From: Ginsengibacter sp963792025
GTDB lineage: Bacteria > Bacteroidota > Bacteroidia > Chitinophagales > Chitinophagaceae
Length of the DNA: 64,000 nucleotides
Reading direction: 5' to 3'
Assembly (NCBI GenBank): GCA_963792025.1
Contig: CAWBUS010000006.1
Location: 124,001-188,000 of the forward strand
Made by a program: the position numbers and the translations under genes. This document shows, piece after piece, positions 17,327 to 26,244 of this stretch. The number at the start of each line of letters is the position of its first letter. Positions within the stretch are counted from its first letter, which is position 1. Below the pieces are notes generated by a model. The model did not search any database. It was not told the origin of the DNA and worked only from the letters and a program-made list of their open reading frames with translations.

Positions 17327-18850
17327 TCATTTAAATTCAATCTTAAATGCAGTTACCGGCACTTCTGCCACCGGCAATTTGAATGTTTTTTTTATAATCA
17401 AAGCGCCACTTTCCTGCTTCCAGTGCAACTTTTCATTACTTCCAAGCAACGTTATTGAAGCTATCTTTTTTTCTGAAAGTTTTGAATTTTTTCCCAGTGA
17501 AGTAATTTTTATATCAGCTAAAGGTTCGCCCAGGCAGAAAGCATACAGCGTATTTCCATTAGTAGTGAAGCGAATATCCTGTGCGGTATATTTCAATTTA
17601 TCTTCATTAAAATTGCCACTTTTTACAACAAGACCTGAAGCAGGTTTTTCGCCGTAAACTTTCCACGGACGTGACCCATAAATACCTTCACCATTTACAG
17701 ATGTCCACATTCCTATTTCTTTTACGATTTCCAGCACATCAGGTTCGAGATCTCCCTCAGGAGTTTGAACAATATTTATTAACAAGTTTCCATTCTTACT
17801 TACAATATCTACCAACATCTGGATCACCTCTGTAGCACTTTTATATTTCTGCCCGGTTCTGTAAAACCAATCGCCAATTGATGTATCTGTTTGCCATGGA
17901 AAAGGGCTGATAGAATCCTGCACACCCCGCTCCAGGTCCTGTACCCACATACCATCGGAGGGCTGCTTGCAATTATAAACGGCCTCAAGCTTTCCGCCGT
18001 TCTTCGCTAAGTCCTGGTTATAAAAGTGAGCAAGCATGTTTTCACCATATTCGCCAAAAGGTAACTGGCTGTCTGAATAAAGAAGATCGGGATGATAATT
18101 GTCAATAAGCTCTTTGATGCTGAAAAGCCATTCCCTTTGCCATTCCGTATTGGTGCTTAGCCATCCATTATCGGTCGGCGCTGCCTTTGCATGATAAAGA
18201 TCCTGGTACATCGGGTTGGCGCCATCATACGGGATGCCTTTCATAGGCCCGGCTGTATCGCTGCGATGACTGGACTGGAACCATGTAAAACTTGCTCCCA
18301 AATGTTCGGATACGCCAAACCGTAAGCCTTCCTTTTTTGCAGCAGCCTGCCAAATGCCTACCACATCTTTCTTCGGCCCGTAATTCACGGCGTTCCATTT
18401 ATGAATTTTTGAGTTCCAAAGAAAAAAATCATCATGGTGTGTTCCCATACTTACAAAATATTTTGCGCCGGCCTTTTTATAAAGCGCCATCAGTTTTTCA
18501 GGATCCCATCTTTCGGCTTTCCACAAGGGAATAATATCCTTATAACCAAACTTTGATGGATGTCCGTAATGGGCTACATGATATTTATAATCGCCGCTTC
18601 CTTCTTCATACATTTTTCTTGCATACCAATCGCCTTGTCGCGGAACAGCCTGCGGACCCCAGTGTGCCCATATCCCGAACTTTGCATCGCGGAACCATTC
18701 AGGATATTTATATTGTTTAAGAGATTCTTTATTTGGTTTGAACGTAGTGTCGCTTCCAGCAATTATTTCTTCTTGTGCCAGCGAGAAAAAATGTGCCGCA
18801 CCGATAAGAACCAGCGTTAGCCCAAATTGCTTTAGTAATTTAATTTTCAT
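17327..18850 (-). CDS. Alpha-L-fucosidase, GH29
   Basis: A secreted 507-residue GH29 enzyme: signal peptide MKIKLLKQFG...FSLAQ, then the family start WFRDAKFGIWAHWGP. The block TKHHDGF of classic members appears as GTHHDDFFLWNS. The nucleophile aspartate is expected in DLLYSDSQLPFG. A C-terminal beta-sandwich of about 100 residues follows SRPWKVYGE. It removes terminal fucose, here plausibly from pectin side chains or co-extracted xyloglucan. It lies between the two CE8 genes in the operon. Confidence 0.93.
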   Translation of the reverse strand: MKIKLLKQFGLTLVLIGAAHFFSLAQEEIIAGSDTTFKPNKESLKQYKYPEWFRDAKFGIWAHWGPQAVPRQGDWYARKMYEEGSGDYKYHVAHYGHPSKFGYKDIIPLWKAERWDPEKLMALYKKAGAKYFVSMGTHHDDFFLWNSKIHKWNAVNYGPKKDVVGIWQAAAKKEGLRFGVSEHLGASFTWFQSSHRSDTAGPMKGIPYDGANPMYQDLYHAKAAPTDNGWLSTNTEWQREWLFSIKELIDNYHPDLLYSDSQLPFGEYGENMLAHFYNQDLAKNGGKLEAVYNCKQPSDGMWVQDLERGVQDSISPFPWQTDTSIGDWFYRTGQKYKSATEVIQMLVDIVSKNGNLLINIVQTPEGDLEPDVLEIVKEIGMWTSVNGEGIYGSRPWKVYGEKPASGLVVKSGNFNEDKLKYTAQDIRFTTNGNTLYAFCLGEPLADIKITSLGKNSKLSEKKIASITLLGSNEKLHWKQESGALIIKKTFKLPVAEVPVTAFKIEFK

Positions 18851-18931
18851 ATTTAATCGTTAAGGGATTTAAAAGCCAACAAGTTAAAACTTATAAATTC
18901 CTTTGTTAAAAATTTCCCTCAAATTTTCATT

Positions 18932-19951
18932 TTAGTTGCCGGAAGGATTCCATTTGAAACTTCCCGCGAAAATGTTTTCCATGGTATGCTGATCAGCCTC
19001 TTCTTTGCTTAACTGGTGTGACCATGAAACCCTGCCCTGTATGGTCCCTCCTTCGCCCGAGCTTTTGTATTCAGCATCGTATGCTGTTTTATAACTGTCA
19101 GTTCCCTGCCAGTTACTCCATCCTTCCGGAGAAATAAAATTCCCCATGCTACAATTTAAAAAAACAACTTTTGCATATTTTCTCCACGGCCTGCCAAGGA
19201 AAGCTTTCGTAACTTCCGGCGCTGCCGTTAGTACGCAGTTTTTAAAAACAAATCCAAAGGCAGCTGGTTGCGGTGTAGAAGCTGCGGTGATGTAAGAATC
19301 TGCTTTTATTTTAATGATGCATTTCTCAAACAATGCCGTGGCTTCTCCAAAAATAAAATCGGTTGTTCCTTCAATATAACAATCATTGAAATACTGTCTT
19401 GCATTTTCGCCCGCGACATACAAAGTATCCTGGTTGCCCAATAATTTACAGTTTAAAAATGAACACCGGTCAGCTTCAACCGCTAGTGCCACGGCTTGTC
19501 CAACAGGGCCGGCACTATTTTCAATTGTTAAGTTTTCGGCATGAAAGTCATCTCCCTGGACCAAAAATGTTGCCGTGTAAAAAGTGCTGTTGGGACCTTT
19601 ATTTATTTTTTTAAAATAGTCGTTATAGGTTATAATAGTACTGTCTTTACTTTCGCCAATAAGAGTAATTTTTGTGTTCCATGAGGGAATAAAAACCTTT
19701 TCATTATAGACGCCGTTTTTAATAAAAATGGTGATCCTTTGATAAGGAAAAGATTTGCAGGCCTCAATAGCCGATTGGATGGTGGTGAAATTTCCGGTGC
19801 CGTCTTTTGCAACAATATAGTCGTATGAATCGGCAATTTTTTGTTTTGGGGAAGTGAAAGAAAATAAGAATAGGCAGCATAGAAAAGCCTCACCCCAACC
19901 CCCAGGGCTGTTGCATTCTAAATTAGAATAAATATCTTTAGAGTTAATCAT
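18932..19951 (-). pseudogene. Pectin methylesterase, CE8, with 5' end replaced by an IS element
   Basis: The catalytic domain is intact: DYIVAKDGTGNFTTIQSAI, then LGNQDTLYV, GTTDFIFGEA and LGRPWRKYA carry the CE8 residues. The first 22 codons and native promoter side are cut off by the IS at 19903-21078. Removing the IS and one copy of its 10-base target duplication joins this frame exactly to an ATG at 21143 (MKSLIFRVLGCL...). The present frame stays open into the IS end, where an ATG at 19951 could restart translation and still give the signal-like segment FLCCLFLFSF. So the gene may be silent or may be expressed from the IS. Confidence 0.88.
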
Positions 19952-21078
19952 AAAAAGATAGATATGGGTGAAGTTAAAAGTATTATTGAATTTTTTGAAA
20001 AAATACCTGATCGGCGCAGAGGGGCAGGCCAGCGTCATGAGCAAACTTTTGTGTTGTTGCTGGTATTAATGAGTACCATGAGCGGCTATTTGGGATATCG
20101 TGCCATTGGGGATTTTATCAAAAGAAATAAGGAATCGCTATTAGAACATTTGCAACCTAAAAAAAACAGGTTGCCGAGTTTTGATACGGTAAGGCGTATT
20201 GTTCAAGGGATTGATTTTTCTTTAGTGAGTAAGCAGTTTTCCCGTTGGGCATCCCAATATGTAAAGCTGTCCAGGCATGAATGGGTAAGCATAGATGGGA
20301 AGGTTATAGGAGGCACAGTCACTAACGCAAATAGTTCTAATCAGCAATTTGTGAGCCTCGTGAGTCTGTATTGTTCTAAGCAAAAACTGGTTATCGGCAA
20401 TCAAAAAGTGCTGCATAAAAAAGAAAACGAGATTACTATAGTGCAGCAGTTGATTGAGGCATTGGAGTTAGAGGGTGTAACGTTTAGTTTAGACGCACTT
20501 CATTGCCAAAAAAAACTACAGCAATCATTATTAACGGCAAAAACGATTATGTGATAGGAGTAAAAAAGAACCAACCGGTACTTTACAATAAAATAGAAAC
20601 GATTATGGCTGATAAAAATAAAAGAAGTAGCTGGTATGCTGAAATACAAATCAATAAAGGCCGCACAGAGTTTAGGTCTATTACTGTGAGTGATAACCTT
20701 GAAGGCATTAGCGATCAATGGATAGGATTAAATCAGCTAATCAGCATTCATAGAATAGTAAATACGAAAGGTAATAAAACAGAAGAGACTGCTTATTTTA
20801 TAAGTAGTAAACAATCCAATGCTTTTATTTATAACGAAGGGATCAGACTTCATTGGGCAATAGAAAATAGTCTTCATTATGTAAAGGATGTAACCTTAAA
20901 AGAAGATGCATCAAAAATAAGAACAGGTAATGCACCTCAAAATATATCAACGCTAAAAAATATATCAATTAATATTTTAAGAAACAATCAATACAATAAC
21001 ATGGCACAAGCAATGAGATTAGTAGCTAATGATATTCCATTAATTAAATCAATGATAAACTAGAATGCAACAGCCCTG
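19903..21078 (+). mobile_element. ISAs1-family insertion sequence
   Basis: A 1176-base element. The ends CAGGGCTGTTGCATTCTA (19903-19920) and TAGAATGCAACAGCCCTG (21061-21078) are perfect 18-base inverted repeats. The flanks show a 10-base target duplication CCCCAACCCC at 19893-19902 and 21079-21088, within the 8-10 bases known for ISAs1. The target is one of the dispersed repeats within a pectin methylesterase gene. It carries one transposase gene in two frames. Confidence 0.96.
19964..21063 (+). CDS. ISAs1-family DDE transposase in two overlapping frames
   Basis: Frame one (19964-20554) holds the N-terminal DDE-associated domain (FEKIPDRRRG), catalytic Asp111 (SIDGKVIGG) and Asp177 (SLDALHCQKK). 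Frame two (through 21063) holds the rest, including GVKKNQP and the ENSLHYVKDVTLKEDAS block with the expected Glu. At an A8 run (20508-20515) a -1 slip on A-AAA-AAA gives QKK-TTAIIINGK and a full 366-residue protein, normal for the family. It may be programmed slippage, an inactivating one-base deletion, or a sequencing error. Confidence 0.88.
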
Positions 21079-21108
21079 CCCCAACCCCTCTCCGAAGGAG
21101 AGGGAACT
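21079..21108. repeat. Right part of the dispersed repeat split by the IS
   Basis: CCCCAACCCCTCTCCGAAGG continuing to AGAGGGAACT. Its left part, GCCTCACCCCAACCCC, is at 19887-19902, and CCCCAACCCC is duplicated by the insertion. Rejoined, it is identical in its core to the copies at 15520 and 22981. Confidence 0.92.
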
Positions 21109-21143
21109 AAACACCCCAGAACCCGGAATATCAGAGATTTCAT
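21079..21143 (-). pseudogene. Severed 5' end of the CE8 pectin methylesterase gene
   Basis: From the ATG at 21143 the frame reads MKSLIFRVLGCLVPSPSERG and runs into the IS end. It joins in frame to the gene body at 19892 once the IS and one target copy are removed (65 bases plus the next base complete a codon). The start is 16 bases after the SGNH esterase stop, so the gene was a tight operon member before the insertion. Confidence 0.85.
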
Positions 21144-21159
21144 TTATTGAATATTTTTT

Positions 21160-21810
21160 TCAAAAAAGTTTATTTAATCCTTTCCAAACTACTTTTGCTA
21201 TCTCCTTTTGTCCAACAATATTTGGATGTAACCCATCAGCATAATTGGGTTTGGAAACGGCGTGTAAAAGAGATATATACTGAATATGATCCTCCTTCGC
21301 CAACTGTTTATATTTTGTTTCTAATTTATACAATGATTGCTTTGTGTTTTCATTGTACTTCTTCTTCACATTAATTTCGTTCATAGTTTTCAGGTTGATA
21401 TCGGTAGGCGCAAGGATCACAATTTTTGCATAATTATCAGTCTCTTTTATTTTTGATATCATCCACTTCATGTTTGCGACGCAACTATTTACCATCGAAT
21501 CCGTTCCATCTTTAAGATCGTTTACGCCCAGGAAAATAAGATAATAATCGGCATTAGGATTTTGTTTTAATACGGGCAGCAACTCGTCTTTATCCGAAGT
21601 TTTTCTTCCACTTCTTCCGGCGTTTACAAAATCAACATCGTGGTGATCCTGCGATAAAAAATAAACCCAGCTTTTACCATCAACCTGTGCGCCATAAGTA
21701 ATTGAATCACCAAAGCAAACTACTTTACCATGGATTTTTTTAAAACCCATCGTGATGATTACAATGGAAAAAGAAATAAGTAATAACGAAGCAATTCTCT
21801 TAAACATCAT
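21160..21810 (-). CDS. SGNH/GDSL-type esterase
   Basis: A 216-residue secreted hydrolase of the SGNH fold. The four blocks are clear: CFGDSITYG (nucleophile Ser), NAGRSGRKT (Gly), FLGVNDLKDG (Asn) and DGLHPN (Asp/His). A hydrophobic N-terminus (LLLISFSIVIITMGF) serves as signal or anchor. It is likely a carbohydrate acetylesterase acting on pectin, by context only. Its start overlaps the PL10 stop by four bases (ATGA). Confidence 0.88.
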   Translation of the reverse strand: MMFKRIASLLLISFSIVIITMGFKKIHGKVVCFGDSITYGAQVDGKSWVYFLSQDHHDVDFVNAGRSGRKTSDKDELLPVLKQNPNADYYLIFLGVNDLKDGTDSMVNSCVANMKWMISKIKETDNYAKIVILAPTDINLKTMNEINVKKKYNENTKQSLYKLETKYKQLAKEDHIQYISLLHAVSKPNYADGLHPNIVGQKEIAKVVWKGLNKLF

Positions 21811-23048
21811 TGACTATTTTTATTTGCAAGCTTTTCTAACCATTTTGGGTATTCGAAGTTTAATAATTTTGCAGGCCAGTAACCGTACCACGCATAGCCG
21901 GTTCTTCTTTCACGCGATACATCAGAAAGCTGGTAAACTTTTTTACCATCGCGGTTAGCAAAAAGTGGCCTGTTAGTTTCCAATTCATAAAATCGTGTCC
22001 ATATTGTGGGTGCAGTGGAATCCTGCACAACAATCCTGTCATTATTTGTAGCATGATATTTATACACTACTTCCTTTGCAGGAATTATCTTAACGCGAAT
22101 ACCTTTGATCGCAACTTTTCTAAACCACTCTACCGCTTTGTTCACAGCATTAATTATTTCTTTGCCAGGTTTGTCAACATTCATCAATAGCTCCACAATT
22201 TCCGTGCTTTCTGCACTCGCTTTCGATGCTAATTCAAATGTCCTGGCGCCGGTTGGTTGTAACGTAACATTATCATGTTGCTGGCACCAAACAGTTAGCT
22301 TTCCATTTTCCCTGATCTGGCATTTTAAAATACAATCAATTCCTTTCTGATACGCCTCTGAAGCTTCCTTTCGCACAGCATCATTGATAAAGGAATAATA
22401 AGGTGCGCCCTGGACAATATGCTGCAATACATCCATGACGCCAATCATTGCATCGTCATTAAATGTGATGTATTTTCTATAACCGCTTACATCAGGATAA
22501 AACTGCGGCCAGCCGCCACTGTTGTATTGAGCTTGCAAAATAAAATGGATTCCTTTTAATGCGGCGTCCTTGTATTTTTCATCTTTAAGTAATGAATACG
22601 CTTTGGCAAGGTATTCAATCTGCGTGTAGGTAGCGCCGTTATCGAATGTAGTATGGTTTGAATCCTTGTGCTCTGCCAACATCTTTTTTTGATCTTCGGT
22701 CAGTATAGACAGCATATCATAATTCTTCGGCCAGCCTCCATTTGGCTGTTGGTACAATAAAATATTATCCGCTATTTCCCGAACATTTGCGGGCTGATAA
22801 CTTTTCTGATCTTTTGATGGAACTATTACCTGTTCGTGATCGGTAATATCCATCCAGTGATGTTTACTATCGGAGAAGCCGGAGACATCTGAAATGTTGA
22901 AGTTTTGTTGGGCATGGAGGGAGTTAAAAGTGCTAATCAGCAAAAAGAAGAAAATGAAGAGTTTAAAAAACCATTTAACAGCCTCACCCCAACCCCTCTC
23001 CGAAGGAGAGGGAACTGGACGATTTAAAGACAAAATTTGCATCGACAT
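21807..23048 (-). CDS. Pectate lyase, PL10
   Basis: A secreted 413-residue pectate lyase. It cleaves de-esterified homogalacturonan by beta-elimination, giving the unsaturated ends that GH105 and KdgF then process. Family blocks: QQPNGGWPKNYD, DNGATYTQIEYLAKAY, GGWPQFYPDVSGYRKYITFNDD and CQQHDNVTLQPTGAR. The signal core (FFKLFIFFFLLISTFNSLHAQ) is preceded by PSPSERGWGEA, the translated dispersed repeat at 22981-23016, giving a longer than usual N-terminus starting MSMQILSLNRPV. Confidence 0.93.
   Translation of the reverse strand: MSMQILSLNRPVPSPSERGWGEAVKWFFKLFIFFFLLISTFNSLHAQQNFNISDVSGFSDSKHHWMDITDHEQVIVPSKDQKSYQPANVREIADNILLYQQPNGGWPKNYDMLSILTEDQKKMLAEHKDSNHTTFDNGATYTQIEYLAKAYSLLKDEKYKDAALKGIHFILQAQYNSGGWPQFYPDVSGYRKYITFNDDAMIGVMDVLQHIVQGAPYYSFINDAVRKEASEAYQKGIDCILKCQIRENGKLTVWCQQHDNVTLQPTGARTFELASKASAESTEIVELLMNVDKPGKEIINAVNKAVEWFRKVAIKGIRVKIIPAKEVVYKYHATNNDRIVVQDSTAPTIWTRFYELETNRPLFANRDGKKVYQLSDVSRERRTGYAWYGYWPAKLLNFEYPKWLEKLANKNSQ
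22981..23016. repeat. Dispersed repeat inside the PL10 5' end
   Basis: GCCTCACCCCAACCCCTCTC followed by CGAAGGAGAGGGAACT, the same core as at 15520-15554. It lies in the coding frame between the start codon and the hydrophobic signal core. Confidence 0.92.
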
Positions 23049-23111
23049 ATAATCTCAATTAAAAGACTGGCAAACATCATTAATGTACACAAGATCGTTC
23101 CAAAGCAGGAG

Positions 23112-24542
23112 TTACTGATTTAGAGTAACTTCTTTTCCGTTAACTACTGTATTCGTCACATGAAGATCTTTCGCATCTTTAATAAAATTTTCTTTTGCTA
23201 CATTTCCAAAAGAGCAATTGTGGATATAAATATCAGTCGCCGGCTTATCTCTCAATCCTTCAATATAAATAGCATACTGGCTGTTTTCACTCGCCACGTT
23301 ACTTATATAAACGCCATCTAACGTAGGCGGGTAGTGGCAATTAACAGCCTTTTCTTTTTCATAGTACATATTTATTTTTACAACAGCCTCACGCACTTGT
23401 CCCACTTTAAGATTTCTGAAATAGAAATTTTTTAATATACCACCGCGACATGCATTTGATTTTATCCTTATGGCCCTTTCAAGATTCTTGCTGCTCATTA
23501 CACAATTTTGTCCATACACATTTTCTACACCGCCTGAAGTCTCGCTGCCAATCACAATTCCACCATGACCATCTTTCATCTGGCAATCCTGGACGATAAT
23601 ATTTTTGGAAGGAACATTTACTCTTCGCCCATCTTCATCGCGACCACTTTTAATGGCAATGCAATCATCGCCGTCAGTGAAAGAACAATTTTTTATCAAT
23701 ACATCGCTACATGATTCGGGGTCGCAGCCATCATTGTTAGGACCAAGACTATTGGTTATTACACCATCCACGGTGATGTTTTGGCTAAGTGTTGGATGCA
23801 GCAACCAAAAGGGTGCGTTAGTAATGGTTACTCCCTGTATCAAAATATTTTTACAACTATAAAATTCAACGAAACATGGGCGCATGTAATGATCCTTGCC
23901 AAAGACCCTTTCACTAACGGGAGTCCCTTTGGTAGCCATGGCCATCATTGCCGGTTCATTTTCAGGATCATGCTGAGCATGCATTCCCTCTTTCCAGCCA
24001 AATCTTTTCGAGCCAGTCCAGTTCCACCAATGATCGTTATCGGCCTGACCATCAAAAGCTCCGTTGCCGGTAACGGCGATATTTTCTTGCTGATACGCAT
24101 AAATCAGGGGCGAATAATTCATTAACTCCACTCCTTCAAAACGCGTAAGTACAACAGGTAAAAAATCATCGGCGTCGGTGCTGAATTTCACTACAGCATT
24201 ATCTTCCAAATGGAGATTGACATTACTTAGTAAGTGGATCGGGCCTTTTACAAACCAGTTTCCCGCCGGAATAACCACTTTCCCGCCACCTTCTTTATTA
24301 CATGCCGCAATGGCGTTTTTAATGGCAGGTAAGCAATCAGTTTGCCCGTCGCCTTTCGCACCATAATTCAGGATCGAATAGTTTTTATTGGCAAAGGTTG
24401 GCGGAACGATTTTCTTCACAATCGCTGATAAGTTATCCCATCCTTCTTTTTCAGATCGCTGGGCAGAGCAAGCGACATTAATTGTTGCCAGGGAAAGAAT
24501 AACAAGGCAGCATTTTACTTTAAATAAAGTTTGTGGTTTCAT
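23112..24542 (-). CDS. Polygalacturonase-type glycoside hydrolase, GH28
   Basis: A secreted 476-residue GH28 enzyme. A cysteine-containing signal segment (LSLATINVACSAQ) suggests signal peptidase II processing is possible. The N-terminal beta-helix start NYGAKGDGQTD is typical. Catalytic blocks: PNNDGCDPESC and GDDCIAIKSG (the three aspartates, about residues 268-300), DGHGGIVIGSE (His) and IRIKSN (Arg/Lys). It likely trims oligogalacturonides or rhamnogalacturonan. A second GH28 lies at 35892. Confidence 0.94.
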   Translation of the reverse strand: MKPQTLFKVKCCLVILSLATINVACSAQRSEKEGWDNLSAIVKKIVPPTFANKNYSILNYGAKGDGQTDCLPAIKNAIAACNKEGGGKVVIPAGNWFVKGPIHLLSNVNLHLEDNAVVKFSTDADDFLPVVLTRFEGVELMNYSPLIYAYQQENIAVTGNGAFDGQADNDHWWNWTGSKRFGWKEGMHAQHDPENEPAMMAMATKGTPVSERVFGKDHYMRPCFVEFYSCKNILIQGVTITNAPFWLLHPTLSQNITVDGVITNSLGPNNDGCDPESCSDVLIKNCSFTDGDDCIAIKSGRDEDGRRVNVPSKNIIVQDCQMKDGHGGIVIGSETSGGVENVYGQNCVMSSKNLERAIRIKSNACRGGILKNFYFRNLKVGQVREAVVKINMYYEKEKAVNCHYPPTLDGVYISNVASENSQYAIYIEGLRDKPATDIYIHNCSFGNVAKENFIKDAKDLHVTNTVVNGKEVTLNQ

Positions 24543-24591
24543 GGTAAGAAATAGTTTATAACGTGTTGGGTTATTCGAAATATGATTCTAT

Positions 24592-25419
24592 TCATTTTGC
24601 TTTAAATTTTCCGTTGATAATTCTATCTGCCAATGCAAGATGCAAACTTTTTATTCCTTCAATGACTAACTCTGCAACGTGTCTTGCGCCGTATGCATTG
24701 AAATGTGTGTTATCATGAATTCCCAAAGAATAATCGGGGTTTTCCCCGGTTTCCAGTTGCATAAATAATAGCTTTGAATTTTCAGGGCCGTATTGTTGTA
24801 ATAAGGCTATACTCATTTGGTCGAGATCAATGAGTGAAACTTTATATTGATCTGCAACTTCATGAACCACCTTTGAATAGACGGCATGTGTTTCCAATGC
24901 GTTGCCTGCGGAATCAAATTTTCTCCTGCTTACAGGGGTTATTAAAACAGGGATCGCTTTTTTATCTCTCGCTTCAGTAATAAATTTTACCAGGTTTTTC
25001 CGGTAATCTTCAGGTGGCGTATACCGGTCGACATAACTTTCAGCTTCATCGTTATGTCCAAATTGTATCAACACATAATCGCCTTCAGATAAATTATCAA
25101 CAATGGGTTGCCAGCGGTTTTCAGCAATAAAAGTTCTTGTGCTGCGCCCGCCTCTCGCTTCATTTTTTATCGTTACAGACGAGTCAAAATATTCTGCAAA
25201 AGGCATTCCCCAGCCAGTTAAGGGAAAACTGGAAGAATCATATCGACACATTGTTGAATCGCCAATCATCCAAATGGTTGTCTTCTTTTTGATTGGAGGG
25301 ATGAATGAGATTAAGGCGATAAGAGTTATTAAGACAGGCCTCACCCCAACCCCTCTCCGAAGGAGAGGGACGTGACTTGGATGTCTCCGGAAGTTTTTAT
25401 TTTTATTAAACATGGTCAT
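24592..25419 (-). CDS. Rhamnogalacturonan acetylesterase, CE12 (copy A)
   Basis: A 275-residue SGNH-fold CE12 enzyme that removes acetyl groups from rhamnogalacturonan. Blocks: WMIGDSTMC (Ser), EARGGRSTRTF (Gly), IQFGHNDE (Asn) and DNTHFNAYGA (Asp/His). The ATG at 25419 overlaps the stop of copy B by four bases. Its N-terminus contains PLLRRGVGVRP, the dispersed repeat read in a different frame from its translation in the PL10 and esterase genes. Confidence 0.93.
   Translation of the reverse strand: MTMFNKNKNFRRHPSHVPLLRRGVGVRPVLITLIALISFIPPIKKKTTIWMIGDSTMCRYDSSSFPLTGWGMPFAEYFDSSVTIKNEARGGRSTRTFIAENRWQPIVDNLSEGDYVLIQFGHNDEAESYVDRYTPPEDYRKNLVKFITEARDKKAIPVLITPVSRRKFDSAGNALETHAVYSKVVHEVADQYKVSLIDLDQMSIALLQQYGPENSKLLFMQLETGENPDYSLGIHDNTHFNAYGARHVAELVIEGIKSLHLALADRIINGKFKAK
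25338..25370. repeat. Dispersed repeat inside the CE12 copy A 5' end
   Basis: GCCTCACCCCAACCCCTCTC followed by CGAAGGAGAGGGA. The core is identical to the copies at 15520 and 22981, and again placed just before the hydrophobic segment of a secreted protein. Confidence 0.92.
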
Positions 25420-26189
25420 TTCTTTTGCGTAACCACCCGAATGCGATCTGCCAATTCAAGATGCAAATTTTCGATATCATGCAAAACAATTTCCGCCATC
25501 TTTCTTGCGCCCAATTCACTGAAATGAGTGTTATCTTCTCTGCCTTCAGGATAGTGCGGATTTTCACCCGGCGATAAATAATTATATAAATACTTTGATG
25601 TTTCAGAACCCAACTCTTGAACGAGTTGCTGACTTTCTGCATCTAAATCAATTAAAGGAACGCTGCATTTTTTGGCAACATCTTTTACCAACTGCGTATA
25701 TGATGCGTGTGTTTCTTCAATCTTGCCTGTTGAATCAAATTTTCTTCTTGCAACCGGAGTTATTAAAACGGGAATTGCGTTTTTGTTTCTTGATTCAGAA
25801 ACAAATTTTGTAAGGTTTGCTGTAAACTGATCTTCGGTTGTATAACTTTTTTTCGTGGGTACTTCATCGTTATGTCCAAATTGAATCAATACATAATCGC
25901 CTTCGTGGAGATTATCAACCACGGGTTGCCATCTTCCCTCTTCGATAAATGTTCTTGTGCTTCTCCCGTTTTTTGCACGGTTATCTACCGTAACCGTTGA
26001 ATCAAAAAAATAGTGAAAAGGCATTCCCCAGCCGGTTTCAGGATAAGCGATCACTTCCTTATCTGCCATAGTTGAATCGCCGATAAGGTATACCGTAATC
26101 CTGTTTTTTTGTGGCAACGCAAAAGACATCAGCAACAATAGCACCATGAATCTTCTATTTCGCCACGGCCGATTGTTATTTATATACAT
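25416..26189 (-). CDS. Rhamnogalacturonan acetylesterase, CE12 (copy B)
   Basis: A 257-residue CE12 enzyme, clearly a paralogue of the adjacent copy A. It shares YLIGDSTMADKE (Ser), NGRSTRTFIEEGRWQPVV, IQFGHNDEVPTK and DNTHFSELGARKMAE. A short hydrophobic N-terminus (RRFMVLLLLMSFALPQ) acts as signal peptide. Copies A and B are head-to-tail and overlap, so they look like a tandem duplication kept for different acetyl positions or substrates (inference). Confidence 0.93.
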   Translation of the reverse strand: MYINNNRPWRNRRFMVLLLLMSFALPQKNRITVYLIGDSTMADKEVIAYPETGWGMPFHYFFDSTVTVDNRAKNGRSTRTFIEEGRWQPVVDNLHEGDYVLIQFGHNDEVPTKKSYTTEDQFTANLTKFVSESRNKNAIPVLITPVARRKFDSTGKIEETHASYTQLVKDVAKKCSVPLIDLDAESQQLVQELGSETSKYLYNYLSPGENPHYPEGREDNTHFSELGARKMAEIVLHDIENLHLELADRIRVVTQKK

Positions 26190-26244
26190 TATCGATTATT
26201 GTTTCAAATCATAAATTACGAAGATACCTTCACTTATTTCGATA

